From: Akkermansia sp.
GTDB lineage: Bacteria; Verrucomicrobiota; Verrucomicrobiia; Verrucomicrobiales; Akkermansiaceae
Length of the DNA: 64,000 bases
Direction: 5' to 3'
Assembly: GCA_017471985.1 (NCBI GenBank)
Contig: JAFURE010000119.1
Span: 17,142 to 81,141 of the forward strand
Below the pieces are notes generated by a model that had not been told where the DNA came from, did no database searches, and saw only the letters and a program-made list of their open reading frames with translations. Below are positions 50,171-59,780 of the stretch, piece by piece (the first letter of the stretch is position 1; each line of letters starts with the position of its first letter). The translations under genes and the position numbers were made by a program.

Positions 50171-51159
50171 TTTCGCTTTAATTTTAAAACATGTTGTTTT
50201 ATGGAAAGTAATGTTCCCGGGCACAACCGACTGAGGATAATGTTTATTTTTTCAGTAATGGGTACATTACGGTCTTTTAATACAAGAGACCAGTATTGGC
50301 AGATTCCTTTATTAAGCATATTTAATATATTAGTATCACATACATTGCTATTTTTAGCTCTGCCTAGTACATTGATGTATATTTTGAGTAAGTTCTTTCT
50401 AACCTCCCCTATAAGAGAAGGAGCATGTTTTTCGTATATAGGCAGTATATTTTCGTATGCTTGTATAACGGATAGTTTCCTGGGACTGTAATCAGAGATC
50501 CCCGTCATTGAGTTATTGTGTTGCCTGTAATGATACAGGGGAATTGAGCAATGAGCTGCCTTCTTTATATTTAGTGCTACGTTTACGCAGAAATCTAAAT
50601 CTTCACATGACAGCAGACTTTCATCAAATGAGAGAGTTTTAAAGATATCCCTGCGGAATAACTTATTACACGCGTAACCGTATACATTTTTATTAGTCAG
50701 AACGTTCTTCAATAATGTCTCAACTGAGTCAGAAATCCAATAAGAATAACCATGCTCAGGTTTGTTCACGTCCCCATTTCCGAAATCTTCAACAATCCCA
50801 CATGAACTTACATCAGCATTTTCTCGAGTAGTGAGTAGGTAGAGACATTCGAACATATTCGGGGCGCACCAATCATCGCTGTCGACAAAACCAATATAGT
50901 GTCCATTTGCGTTTCTTATCCCTACATTTCTAGCTGCGCTTAACCCGCCGTTTTTTGTATGATATACTTTTATTTGTTTAGGATATTTTTCTGCATATTC
51001 ATCACAAATCGATGGAGATGTGTCTGTTGACCCATCGTTAACGACGATAATTTCGAGATTGTTATATGATTGACCAATTAACGAATCTAAGCACTTTCTT
51101 AAATATAAAGAAGTGTTATAAACTGGCACAATGACACTAATTAATTCTTGTGTGCTCAT
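50167..51159 (-). CDS. Family 2 glycosyltransferase
   Basis: 330 residues with ISVIVPVYNTSLYLRKCLDS, VVNDGSTDTSP and FVDSDDWCAP. The motif LSCEDLDFCVNVAL after it is the acceptor-side ED region. Overlaps the next gene by a few bases. Third of a run of similar GT2 genes. Confidence 0.88.
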   Translation of the reverse strand: MSTQELISVIVPVYNTSLYLRKCLDSLIGQSYNNLEIIVVNDGSTDTSPSICDEYAEKYPKQIKVYHTKNGGLSAARNVGIRNANGHYIGFVDSDDWCAPNMFECLYLLTTRENADVSSCGIVEDFGNGDVNKPEHGYSYWISDSVETLLKNVLTNKNVYGYACNKLFRRDIFKTLSFDESLLSCEDLDFCVNVALNIKKAAHCSIPLYHYRQHNNSMTGISDYSPRKLSVIQAYENILPIYEKHAPSLIGEVRKNLLKIYINVLGRAKNSNVCDTNILNMLNKGICQYWSLVLKDRNVPITEKINIILSRLCPGTLLSIKQHVLKLKRK

Positions 51160-51950
51160 TATTTGAGGTTTCTATGTGCTAATTTATAAACAAAAGAGGG
51201 AAGAAAATATTTTACAATAGGTATTAACGATTTTATGTATCCTTTTACTCCCAAAGAAAACAGACGCGTAGCCTTTCTTTTTACTCTCGCCTCATTACAG
51301 CGATTTTGCCACGTTCGTCGGTGATTTGCATTACGGTCATCGCGCATAGAGTACAGCGCTTCTTGTATGTTGTAGCCTTTCTGCCCCATTGCATACAATC
51401 TCACCCATAAGTCATAATCTTCTACTCGATGGCATTTTTCGCTCACATCATAGCCACCCAGCTGAACCATTGTTTCTTTTCTGATTATGCATCCCGCATG
51501 GCAGAAAGGTGACTTGTCTGCCAAATCTGTTGCCAATGGGTGTGCTTTATAGGAGACCGTTCTGTAAGTGCCTTTCTCATCGAAAAGATTCATGAACGAG
51601 CTAACAACTGCATATTCAGCGTTCTTTTCTAGGAATTGAACTTCTTTTTCTAGACGTTCAGGGTGACAGATATCATCACCGTCCATACGAGCTAGATATT
51701 TACCTGTAGCTATCTCTATACATCTGTTAAGTGTAGGAGCCAGTGTAAGATTCTTTTCGTTTTTTATGAGTTTTATGCGAGAATCCTGTTGTGATAGCTT
51801 GAAAGCTATTTCGTATGTGTTATCCGTTGAGCAGTCGTCGCACATGATGAGCTCCCAATCGGTAAACGTTTGTTTTGAAATGCAGGAGATAGCCTCTTCC
51901 AAATAATTTGAACAGTTATAAATCCCCATGATGATGGAAACTTTTGGCAT
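51159..51950 (-). CDS. Family 2 glycosyltransferase
   Basis: A shorter GT2 of about 263 residues: VSIIMGIYNCSNYLEEAI, MCDDCSTDNT and ARMDGDDICHPERLE, then a HRVEDYDLWVRL acceptor motif. ATG 51950 (MPKVSII) preferred; a TTG at 51965 overlapping the upstream stop is the alternative. Different subclass from the other GT2 genes here, resembling WaaE/rhamnosyl-type enzymes. Confidence 0.87.
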   Translation of the reverse strand: MPKVSIIMGIYNCSNYLEEAISCISKQTFTDWELIMCDDCSTDNTYEIAFKLSQQDSRIKLIKNEKNLTLAPTLNRCIEIATGKYLARMDGDDICHPERLEKEVQFLEKNAEYAVVSSFMNLFDEKGTYRTVSYKAHPLATDLADKSPFCHAGCIIRKETMVQLGGYDVSEKCHRVEDYDLWVRLYAMGQKGYNIQEALYSMRDDRNANHRRTWQNRCNEARVKRKATRLFSLGVKGYIKSLIPIVKYFLPSFVYKLAHRNLK

Positions 51951-51961
51951 ATAAAATATTG

Positions 51962-53065
51962 TCAATTGGTAAATTTATTAATTGTTGTTTCGACTACTTT
52001 ATTTTTATCAAAACTCTGTTCCATAAGAATACGGCCAGTCAGTCCCATTTTTAGTTTGTCATTGTGAGAAAGTTTGATAAATTGTTCCATTTTCTGAACC
52101 AAGCTTTCAGGATTCTGCTTCTCACACAGGTAGCCGCTGATGTCTTCAATAACTGCTTCCATACAACCATGAATGCGGTTGGTGATGAGGGGGCGAGCCA
52201 TAGCTGCTGCTTCCAGAAGCGTGTTGGACATGCCTTCATGCCAGGAAGGAAGAATCACGCAATGACATCTTTCGATATAGGGGCGTACTTCCGGTTGGAA
52301 TCCGTGGAAATGGATGAGTCCCTCCTTTTGCATTTGCTCTACTTCGGTTTGGTACGCATCTTCGTACCAGCCAATGAAATCGAAGCGAGTTTGTGGATAA
52401 CGTGGCTTGAGGTAACGTATGGCGGCAAATAGTTCATCCACACCTTTTTCCTGCATAATGCGACCTACAAAGAGGAAGCGAATTTCCTTGTCAGAATCGG
52501 GGTAGGGAGCAGGAGAGAACTCCTGCAGGTTAACGCCGGCTCCCGGCATCAGGATAGCCTGTGATTTCTTTACAACTTTTGAGTTGACGAGAGTTTCCAA
52601 GTTCCCCTCATTTTCAAAAAATACTCCTTTGGCTTTCTTGAGTGACAATTTATACAGGGCTGTTACCAGTAGTCTGACTTTCGCATGTCCCGGTTGGAAC
52701 GCAGAGCCAAGCCCTGTTACATTTGCAAAGAACGGAACACCTACTATACGGCAGGCCAATCCACCATAAATATTCGGTTTGATGGTGTAGGCTATACAGA
52801 TATCGGGGCGTTCTACTGCCAGAATCTGGCGATAGCGGAGCAAGAGTTTCAGGTCTCTGATAGGGTTCATCCCTCGTCGTTCCATCTCCTTTGTCTCGAT
52901 AATTCGGCAGCCATACCCCTTCAAAATGGACTCATTCTTTTCATCACAGGGAGGAATGGAAACAATTAACTCATGGCCGAGTCGATGTAATTCTTCCAGC
53001 AACTCGCGACGGAATATCCGTAGCGTGTTGTAGTGATTGGCAAGGATGAGGAGTTTTTTTGCCAT
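51962..53065 (-). CDS. Family 4 glycosyltransferase
   Basis: 367 residues: KKLLILANHYNTLRIFRREL, the RDLKLLLRYRQILAVERPDI segment found in N,N'-diacetylbacillosamine-1-type transferases, YTIKPNIYGGLACR, FVGRIMQEKGVDELF and the retaining-transferase HEGMSNTLLEAAAMARPLI. The N-terminal similarity to PglA/CapM-type enzymes suggests it adds the second sugar after the initiating transferase. More GC-rich than the GT2 genes that follow it in the operon. Confidence 0.88.
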   Translation of the reverse strand: MAKKLLILANHYNTLRIFRRELLEELHRLGHELIVSIPPCDEKNESILKGYGCRIIETKEMERRGMNPIRDLKLLLRYRQILAVERPDICIAYTIKPNIYGGLACRIVGVPFFANVTGLGSAFQPGHAKVRLLVTALYKLSLKKAKGVFFENEGNLETLVNSKVVKKSQAILMPGAGVNLQEFSPAPYPDSDKEIRFLFVGRIMQEKGVDELFAAIRYLKPRYPQTRFDFIGWYEDAYQTEVEQMQKEGLIHFHGFQPEVRPYIERCHCVILPSWHEGMSNTLLEAAAMARPLITNRIHGCMEAVIEDISGYLCEKQNPESLVQKMEQFIKLSHNDKLKMGLTGRILMEQSFDKNKVVETTINKFTN

Positions 53066-53074
53066 AAAGGAAGT

Positions 53075-54004
53075 TTAAGCGAGGTGAGCTAGTACTTTTT
53101 CAACGATGGAAGGCGCATTCAGTCCATAAACGTCTCGTAGGAATTGCTGATTTCCTACGCGAATGCAATACTCATCGGAGATACCACAACGGAGCAGGCG
53201 GGGCGATTTCCCCATGTCGGATAAGGCTTCTGCCACGGCGCTTCCGAAGCCACCCACAATGTTGTGTTCCTCGATACTTACTAATAGACGGGATTGCTTA
53301 GCGCATTTGCAGATAGTGTCTGTATCCAGCGGTTTGACGGTGGGAAAACTGTATTGTGCTACCTTTAATCCATGTTGACGGAGGAGAGCCACTGTTTCAC
53401 ACGCAATATCCAGTATTGCACCTGTTGAGAAAATTGTGACATCCACGGCAGTTTCATATTCTTCTCCGATAGGCAGGGCTTTGCCGATAGTGAAGTTGGG
53501 AAGCTCTTTATGAATAGTCTTTTCTCCTCCACGTCCCAGTCGCAGGTAACAGGTGCCCTGAAGGTTAGCAATGGCTCGTGTCGCAGCCGCTGCTTCCACT
53601 GCATCTCCCGGTGCCATGACAACAACTTCCGGGAGTGCGCGCATGATGGCAAGATCCTCTGTGGCATGGTGGCTCATGCCCAGCGAACCGTAAACAAAAC
53701 CACCGCCGACGCAGACGATTTTTACGTTGGCGTGATGATAGGCACAGTCGTTACGTACCTGCTCCAGACAGCGGAGCGTCGGGAAGTTGCCGATGGAATA
53801 AGTGAAGACTGTTTTACCGGTGAGAGCCATACCGGCCGCCATGCTGGTCATGTGTTGTTCTGCGATGCCGGCATTCGTGAATTGGTCGGGGACGGTTTCC
53901 CAATAAGGCTTGAGAACGCCGAAGCCAAGGTCTCCCGTAATCAGTTCGACATTGGAGTCCTGTTTCGCTAAGTCAACAAGTGTGCGTACAAAAGTATCTC
54001 TCAT
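53075..54004 (-). CDS. Transketolase, C-terminal (pyrimidine-binding) subunit
   Basis: Second half of a split transketolase: pyrimidine domain with GIAEQHMTSMAAGMAL (activating Glu) and VYGSLGMSHHATEDLAIMRALP, then the transketolase C-terminal domain (STGAILDIACETVALL, SIEEHNIVGGFGSAVAEAL). With the N-terminal subunit it should form a ThDP enzyme moving two-carbon ketol units. Placement in the polysaccharide operon, between sugar genes, implies a sugar-building role rather than central metabolism. Confidence 0.9.
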   Translation of the reverse strand: MRDTFVRTLVDLAKQDSNVELITGDLGFGVLKPYWETVPDQFTNAGIAEQHMTSMAAGMALTGKTVFTYSIGNFPTLRCLEQVRNDCAYHHANVKIVCVGGGFVYGSLGMSHHATEDLAIMRALPEVVVMAPGDAVEAAAATRAIANLQGTCYLRLGRGGEKTIHKELPNFTIGKALPIGEEYETAVDVTIFSTGAILDIACETVALLRQHGLKVAQYSFPTVKPLDTDTICKCAKQSRLLVSIEEHNIVGGFGSAVAEALSDMGKSPRLLRCGISDEYCIRVGNQQFLRDVYGLNAPSIVEKVLAHLA

Positions 54005-54019
54005 GATAAAGGAAGGGGG

Positions 54020-54988
54020 TTATTGAGGAATATATCCATGGCCAGTGCGGCGCATAGGTTCCGGATAGGAAGGCTTCCATGTCAGGCTGGTGGTGTGGTC
54101 TGAATCATCCTGTTCCTCTGAATTAGGAAGAGCAGGGCACGGGAAGCCTTCAGGTGTGTAGGGGTCTTCGACGTTTGTAGGTTTGTTTTTGTGCAGCTCG
54201 TGGACCGCGCATTCATATTCCCAACCGGCGTGGGGGAAGCGATAGTGCCATAGCAGGTCATTCTGCATGAAGGATACGCCACAGCCCTTGATGGTATGGG
54301 CGATGATGACCGTAGGTTTGTGCTTTACTTCTGCAGCTTCGGCAAAGGCTGCATGCAGCTGGGCATGGTCATTGCCATTGATTTCAATGGCATGCCAGCC
54401 GAAGGATCGCCACTTAGCTGCGAAATCACCCCATTCCAGTGTGTTGTCGCAGAAGTCCATGGCCTGCATGTGATTGTGGTCGATAATGGCCACCATATTA
54501 TCGAGACGGAAATGATTTGCAAAGAGTGCTCCTTCCCACACCTCACCTTCATTGCATTCACCATCTCCCAGTACAGCATAGACGCGTTCCTTTCTGCCGG
54601 ATTTTTTGAAGGAATAGGCCATACCTGTGGCGGCGGATAGGCCATGCCCCAGAGCGCCTGTGGAAAAATCCACCCCGGGGAGATGGTGTGAAACGTGGCC
54701 GGAAAGGCGACTGGCATTCTGGTAATGAGTCTTTAGCTCCTCTACGGGGAAGAACCCACTTTCTGCCAAAGCTGCATAAATGGCGGCGCCTGCATGCCCC
54801 TTGCAGAGTATCATACGGTCACGACCTTCCCATTCCGGTTCTTGAGGTCGGTAGAGAAGGATATCTGAGTACAGTACGGCAATAATATCGGCGACCGACA
54901 GGATTGCTCCGATGTGACTACCTCCGGAAAGGTGGGTCATTTCGATGCCATGGCGGCGAATTTTCCAAGCTAGCTGAATGCTGTTCAT
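54020..54988 (-). CDS. Transketolase, N-terminal (ThDP-binding) subunit
   Basis: 322 residues carrying the pyrophosphate-binding domain: GDGECNEGEVWEGALFANH (ThDP/Mg motif ending in the N-N segment IDHNHMQ), GHAGAAIYAAL and GALGHGLSAATGMA. The final ~45 residues (Pro-rich, charged) extend beyond the domain. Its stop is 15 bases before the C-terminal subunit gene. Split transketolases occur in archaea and some polysaccharide loci. Confidence 0.9.
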   Translation of the reverse strand: MNSIQLAWKIRRHGIEMTHLSGGSHIGAILSVADIIAVLYSDILLYRPQEPEWEGRDRMILCKGHAGAAIYAALAESGFFPVEELKTHYQNASRLSGHVSHHLPGVDFSTGALGHGLSAATGMAYSFKKSGRKERVYAVLGDGECNEGEVWEGALFANHFRLDNMVAIIDHNHMQAMDFCDNTLEWGDFAAKWRSFGWHAIEINGNDHAQLHAAFAEAAEVKHKPTVIIAHTIKGCGVSFMQNDLLWHYRFPHAGWEYECAVHELHKNKPTNVEDPYTPEGFPCPALPNSEEQDDSDHTTSLTWKPSYPEPMRRTGHGYIPQ

Positions 54989-55001
54989 GTTGAGACTGGA
55001 T

Positions 55002-56114
55002 TTAAAGAGGCGGAAGGAATCCGGTTATATCACTAACATAATATAGGGAACCAACGTTTGCATAATAGTAAAGAGTATAAAACAAGAGGCAACCGGAAAA
55101 CAGTAATGAACGGTATGTCCGATTTTTGAATCTTAATATGACTACAGGTAGCGTCATGGTGGCAAAAACTTCACAATATATAGGCAATCTGCCCATAAGA
55201 ATCCCACTTGTGAAAACACCGAATAAATATAACAATGCTGAGAATAAACTGGCGTTAACACAGATATTGAGGAGTGTGTTGTTTTCTGCAGCTATACGTT
55301 TTCTTATAACCCAAGCTAGGCAAGCCGGGACCGCTGCTACGAGTACACGAAGAGGGTGGACCCCGTCATCGCCCTCATTGAATACGGTTGCCCCTGCATA
55401 GGAAGTTGATTGCAGGGCTTCTTCTGTAAAGCTTGCTACGGAGCTTGCCGTATAGCAAGCACATACCACGCCAAACATGGCCAGCCAGATGGGCTTGCTC
55501 CACGGTTTGAGACGGAGGATGAAATACAATGGAGCCATGAGCCATACGGTAAAGTGAACAAGGGACAGTGCAGCTATGAGAAGCATATAATGCTTCGTTT
55601 TTCCCTCTATAAGCCAAGGCAGAGCCAGCATGAGTGCGCATACGCAGAAAAACTGTCGCATACCATTAAGCATCCATGTGAAATCTCCATTCAGGATGAA
55701 AATGAGCATGCAAAAGAAAAATGCCTCGGAATAACGTTGATAACAATGAGCTACAGAAACCCCCATGAAAATAGCCAAGACCATCAGCCATGCATGGTAA
55801 TTCGTAGAGATGCAATTCTTGAAAAAGACGGTAAGTGCAATCCAGGCCTGTCCTTTTGCATTCGAAACTAAGATGGAAGGAATATCTGCTAAGCTCTGTT
55901 GATAACCTTCAAAACTGTCAATGTAGGCACCTGTATCAGCCACGCCACTACGCATCCCAACCCAGAAAATGATATAGGCAACGGTGATATAGGCAACAGC
56001 CGGTCTAATCTTATATGATCGTCCTCCAGAGGGCAGGGTGGAATATTTCATTTCACCCGAGCACAGTACGCGCATGAGTATCACCCACAGAATCATGGAA
56101 ATGTAGATAATCAT
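55002..56114 (-). CDS. EpsG/Wzy-like polysaccharide polymerase
   Basis: 370 residues with about ten membrane segments. GMRSGVADTGAYIDSFEGY is the EpsG-family signature (GxRxxxxDTxxYxxxF), followed by KNCISTNYHAWLMV and GDFTWMLNGMRQFFCVCALMLA. Likely joins repeat units in the periplasm. It lies between the aldo/keto reductase and transketolase genes. Confidence 0.87.
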   Translation of the reverse strand: MIIYISMILWVILMRVLCSGEMKYSTLPSGGRSYKIRPAVAYITVAYIIFWVGMRSGVADTGAYIDSFEGYQQSLADIPSILVSNAKGQAWIALTVFFKNCISTNYHAWLMVLAIFMGVSVAHCYQRYSEAFFFCMLIFILNGDFTWMLNGMRQFFCVCALMLALPWLIEGKTKHYMLLIAALSLVHFTVWLMAPLYFILRLKPWSKPIWLAMFGVVCACYTASSVASFTEEALQSTSYAGATVFNEGDDGVHPLRVLVAAVPACLAWVIRKRIAAENNTLLNICVNASLFSALLYLFGVFTSGILMGRLPIYCEVFATMTLPVVILRFKNRTYRSLLFSGCLLFYTLYYYANVGSLYYVSDITGFLPPL

Positions 56115-56137
56115 ACGCGTCAGTTAATGAGAAAAAT

Positions 56138-57073
56138 TTACAGAGAGACAGAGTTCAGAATATCGAGCTCAGTAGCTGCAAGTTGCCAGTCAGCCCCTTG
56201 TATATTGCCCAGAATCTGGTCAGGTCGCTTGGCGCCACACAGAACAACAGAGGAGGGGAGATAATCCATGATGAAGCGAATCGCTACAGCGGCAATACTC
56301 TTGCCATGAGCTGCCGCAATGGGGCGCATGGCTTCCACAATACGCAGATTCTGTCGGAACTTCTCGCCATGGAAGTTTACATAGATATCGCGACTGCGTC
56401 TGTCGTTGTTACCGAACTCTGTTTCGGCAGTGTACTTACCGGTAAGAACACCTTGGCCGAGGCTGCCCCATGTGAGCGGGGTAAGGGATAATTCCTGCGC
56501 GAGGTGTTGGATGTCTGCCTCGTTCTTTCGGCAGGCCAGACTGTATTCATCCTGGAAGGAAACGAAATAATCTTTGAGGTTCGCGATTTCCTGAAAGTCT
56601 TTTTCAAAAACATTGGAAAGACCGAAATGTCGGATGAGCCCCTGTTGCTGCAGTTGGAGCAATGACTCTACCACATCAGCCAAGGGAGTCACGCCGTCGC
56701 GGTAATGAATCTGGTACAGGTCGATGTAATCGGTATTCAGGCGTTTTAAGCTACCTTCCACGGCTTTACGAATCCATTCAGCCGAGTTGTCGTAGAAGGT
56801 ACGGCCATTCTCAACACGCACACCGAACTTGGTAGCGATAACAACATCGCTGCGGCGATTACCTAATCCCTTTGCCAAGGTTTGTTCGGAGGTGCCCATG
56901 CCGTACACATCAGCAGTGTCGAAGAAGTTGACACCGTTGTCGATGGCGGCGGATATGGCATCGAGAAGTTCTTTTTCCTGCACATCGCCCCAGCCGTATT
57001 GGCCCATGGGGCAGCCGCCCATGCAGATACGAGAGACGCTTAAGTCTGATTTTCCTAATGTAACGTATTCCAT
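56138..57073 (-). CDS. Aldo/keto reductase
   Basis: NADPH-dependent (alpha/beta)8 oxidoreductase of 311 residues. NFFDTADVYGMGTSE carries the catalytic Asp and Tyr, ATKFGVRV the Lys, and YQIHYRDG the His; C-terminal AVVL-CGAK-RPDQI binds NADPH (here VVLCGAKRPDQI). In this operon it may reduce a keto sugar made by the dehydratase or transketolase, as seen with AKR-type enzymes in deoxysugar pathways; that is inference. Confidence 0.87.
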   Translation of the reverse strand: MEYVTLGKSDLSVSRICMGGCPMGQYGWGDVQEKELLDAISAAIDNGVNFFDTADVYGMGTSEQTLAKGLGNRRSDVVIATKFGVRVENGRTFYDNSAEWIRKAVEGSLKRLNTDYIDLYQIHYRDGVTPLADVVESLLQLQQQGLIRHFGLSNVFEKDFQEIANLKDYFVSFQDEYSLACRKNEADIQHLAQELSLTPLTWGSLGQGVLTGKYTAETEFGNNDRRSRDIYVNFHGEKFRQNLRIVEAMRPIAAAHGKSIAAVAIRFIMDYLPSSVVLCGAKRPDQILGNIQGADWQLAATELDILNSVSL

Positions 57074-57080
57074 AGCGAGT

Positions 57081-57818
57081 TCAGGATTTGCAGATGAATT
57101 TCATGGCTTTTTCCACCACCTTCCAAACAGTACGGAAGAAGAGATAACAATCTGTGGCAAAAGACACTTTGGCTGCATATTTGACGCGGAGCTTGTTCTT
57201 GCGGGGCAGAACCTTCTGTTCAAAGATTTCGTCTGCGTTTTCAGTGCCGACGATTTCATCGAGATTGATAAACTCGAGAGAGCTGAAGTCAGTAATACCG
57301 GGGCGTACTTCTTCAATGAGTTTCTCGGTACCTGTGTATTGTGAGGTATAGCGTATCAATTCAGGACGAGGCCCAATGAAGCTCATATCTCCCTTGACGA
57401 TACTGATGAGGTTGGCAAACTCATCGAGCTTGGTTTTGCGCAAGAATGCCCCCACCTTTGTAATACGGGAGTCGTTGAGCGCTGTGGTGCCACCACCGAT
57501 TCGGTCCGCATTTTTCACCATGCTGCGGAACTTGAATATACGGAAGCTCTTACCATGCAGGCCCCCGCGTTCGGCACGGTAGAATACGGGGAATCCGCTT
57601 TCCAAAGCAATTAAAACGGAAATGATTAGCAGGACAGGGGAGAGGATAATGAGTAGAATGAGTGAAAGAAATAAATCACACATTCTTTTCATATACCGGT
57701 TATAGAAGCCTTTGTACCCCTGTACTAAGCTGGGAGAGATAGCTGACGCACTGATGTTGGCATCGGCCATCTCTTCTTCAAGAGTTTTCTGTGTAACGTT
57801 CTCTTGCATGTTATACAT
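57081..57818 (-). CDS. Initiating sugar transferase (PglC/WbaP-type)
   Basis: Transfers a sugar 1-phosphate from UDP to undecaprenyl phosphate, starting the repeat unit. After a 45-residue soluble start comes the re-entrant membrane helix (CDLFLSLILLIILSPVLLII), then FRIFKFRSMVKNAD, RKTKLDEFANLISIVKGDMS and FIGPRPEL, all typical of the bacterial sugar transferase domain; catalytic Asp/Glu are in TKLDEF. Its ATG at 57818 overlaps the last base of the dehydratase stop (TAATG). Likely accepts the 6-deoxy sugar made by that dehydratase. Confidence 0.92.
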   Translation of the reverse strand: MYNMQENVTQKTLEEEMADANISASAISPSLVQGYKGFYNRYMKRMCDLFLSLILLIILSPVLLIISVLIALESGFPVFYRAERGGLHGKSFRIFKFRSMVKNADRIGGGTTALNDSRITKVGAFLRKTKLDEFANLISIVKGDMSFIGPRPELIRYTSQYTGTEKLIEEVRPGITDFSSLEFINLDEIVGTENADEIFEQKVLPRKNKLRVKYAAKVSFATDCYLFFRTVWKVVEKAMKFICKS

Positions 57819-59764
57819 TACTTCTTATCATATTGCTCCCAAGGGGAGTTCTTGGATTTATATTCAGGGACGAGATCCTTCAGGTCGAGGATGGTGAGCT
57901 CTACAAGACGCTTGTCGGCGGCGGCGATGAGGGCGCGGCACTGCTCGGCGATGGTGGCGTGCGGGTTGTCGATGGCCTGGGCCTGGCGAATCTTGTGGTG
58001 AGTGGTTTCGGTGGTTCCCTCGGCGGTGGAGAGCACCTCCTCGTACAGCTTCTCGCCGGGGCGCAGACCGGTGTACTCAATCTTGATGTCCACATCGGGC
58101 TTGAAGCCGGAGAGTCGAATCATGCGGCGGGCGAGGTGAGCAATCTTGACCGGCTCACCCATGTCGAACACGAAAATCTCGCCGCCGTTGCCCATGGTGC
58201 CGGCCTGAAGGACGAGTCGGCAGGCCTCGGGGATGGTCATGAAAAAGCGGATGATGTCCGGGTGGGTGACGGTGACGGGGCCGCCCTTTTCAATCTGCTC
58301 GCGGAATCGGGGTACCACGGAGCCATTGCTGCCCAGTACGTTGCCGAATCGGGTGGTGATGTAGCGAGTGTGCGGTGCATCCGCAGCATCTGCGGCCAGC
58401 TGGGCATTCAGGCTCTGCACGTACATCTCGGCCGCGCGCTTGGTGGCACCCATCACGTTGGTGGGGTTCACGGCCTTGTCGGTGGAAATCATCACGAACT
58501 TCTCCACCCCGTGCTCGCGGGCAATCTCGGCCATATTGATGGAGCCCTGCACGTTGGTGATGACGGCCTCGCAGGGGTTCTCCTCCATGAGCGGAACGTG
58601 TTTATAGGCAGCGGCATGGAAGATGATGGCGGGCTTGTGCTCAGCCACGATGTCGGCGCAGCGGGCGCGGTTGCGGACATCGGCCACCACGGGGGAGAGG
58701 GGCACCTGCGGGTATTTCTCCTCAATCTCCAGTCGGATGAGGTGCATGGGGGTCTCGGCGCAATCGAGCAGTACCATGCGGGCGGGGGCGAACTTGCAGC
58801 ACTGGCGCACAATCTCACTGCCGATGCTGCCGGCGGCGCCGGTCACGAGGATGACGCGGCCGGTGATTTCGGCGCCGATGCGCTGCTCCTCGATGACGAT
58901 TTCGGGACGCTCGAGCAGGTCCTCAATCTTAACGGGGGCAATGTTGAGGGGGGCATCGGGCGTCATGCGGTCGACGTTGGGGATGACGTAGAGGGCTACG
59001 CCGGAGCTGGTGCACCAGTCGGCTATGCGGTCGCTCTCGCGCTGCAGGGCGGCGTTGGAGGCAAAGATGACGGCGTCGGGCAGGTTGGCGGCGATGTCCT
59101 CCTGCAGGGTGTCGAGGTCGTGGCTTCCGTACACGCGCAGTTCGCTGATGGTAAGCTGGGAGGCGTCGGTATCCGGGTCGATGATGGCGGCGGGGAGGTA
59201 GGTGCCGCGGTAGGCTTCTTTGATGTAGGTGGCGAGGGAGGCGGCTTTCTCAACGTGGCCGTAGATGAAGACCTTCTTGGAGTGATTGTCGCGGCCCTGG
59301 GCGGCGCTGATGATGGTGTAGTAGGTGCCGACCATGGCGATGCGCAGTCCGATGATGAGGGCGCAGGCGATGAAGAAGTAGCTGACGGCGAAGACGATGG
59401 GCAGCAGTGAGTGGTGGTCGGTGGCGCCGAATTGGGCGGTGGCCCCGACGGCGCAGGCGATGATGCCGAGGGCGACGATGATGCGGGGCAGGCTACGCAG
59501 GCTGGCGTGGCGGATGATGACCTTGTAGAAGCGGAACACCATGAATACGATGGCGCTGTACACGAGGATGGTGGCGGTACCTGCCAGCAGGCAGCCCTGC
59601 GGGAGCGGCAGTTCGAGCAATGCCCCGGTGGCCAGTATGGCCAATGCGCCTGCGATGGTGGAGCAGATGAGGTCGAGCGCAAGCACGATGCCGCGGTGCA
59701 GGTAGTTGAGCCCCTGCATGCGGGTGCTGAGTTTACGGGCGATCTGTCTGAGCGATTTTTTCAT
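57818..59764 (-). CDS. UDP-sugar 4,6-dehydratase, PglF/CapD-type membrane enzyme
   Basis: 648 residues: four N-terminal membrane helices (up to about 160), a CoA-binding-like Rossmann domain (KKVFIYGHVEKAASLATYI) and the SDR domain with NAD loop VTGAAGSIGSEI. The catalytic segment MISTDKAVNPTNVMGATKRA has Met where classical SDRs have Tyr, as in PglF/FlaA1, so it should convert UDP-GlcNAc to the 4-keto-6-deoxy sugar. Its start codon directly follows a heptamer tract (GATTGAC units) in place of a ribosome binding site. GC-rich. Confidence 0.92.
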   Translation of the reverse strand: MKKSLRQIARKLSTRMQGLNYLHRGIVLALDLICSTIAGALAILATGALLELPLPQGCLLAGTATILVYSAIVFMVFRFYKVIIRHASLRSLPRIIVALGIIACAVGATAQFGATDHHSLLPIVFAVSYFFIACALIIGLRIAMVGTYYTIISAAQGRDNHSKKVFIYGHVEKAASLATYIKEAYRGTYLPAAIIDPDTDASQLTISELRVYGSHDLDTLQEDIAANLPDAVIFASNAALQRESDRIADWCTSSGVALYVIPNVDRMTPDAPLNIAPVKIEDLLERPEIVIEEQRIGAEITGRVILVTGAAGSIGSEIVRQCCKFAPARMVLLDCAETPMHLIRLEIEEKYPQVPLSPVVADVRNRARCADIVAEHKPAIIFHAAAYKHVPLMEENPCEAVITNVQGSINMAEIAREHGVEKFVMISTDKAVNPTNVMGATKRAAEMYVQSLNAQLAADAADAPHTRYITTRFGNVLGSNGSVVPRFREQIEKGGPVTVTHPDIIRFFMTIPEACRLVLQAGTMGNGGEIFVFDMGEPVKIAHLARRMIRLSGFKPDVDIKIEYTGLRPGEKLYEEVLSTAEGTTETTHHKIRQAQAIDNPHATIAEQCRALIAAADKRLVELTILDLKDLVPEYKSKNSPWEQYDKK

Positions 59765-59779
59765 TGACGATTGACGAAG
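59763..59779. repeat. Heptamer array before the PglF/CapD start
   Basis: Two ATTGACG units and a remnant overlap the start region of the dehydratase gene and abut the phosphatase stop codon. Confidence 0.6.
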
Positions 59780-59780
59780 A

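Noticed and set aside
57833..59410. 525-codon plus-strand frame opposite the PglF/CapD-type gene
   Set aside because: Gly/Asp/Val-rich antisense shadow; the opposite strand has a complete SDR enzyme.
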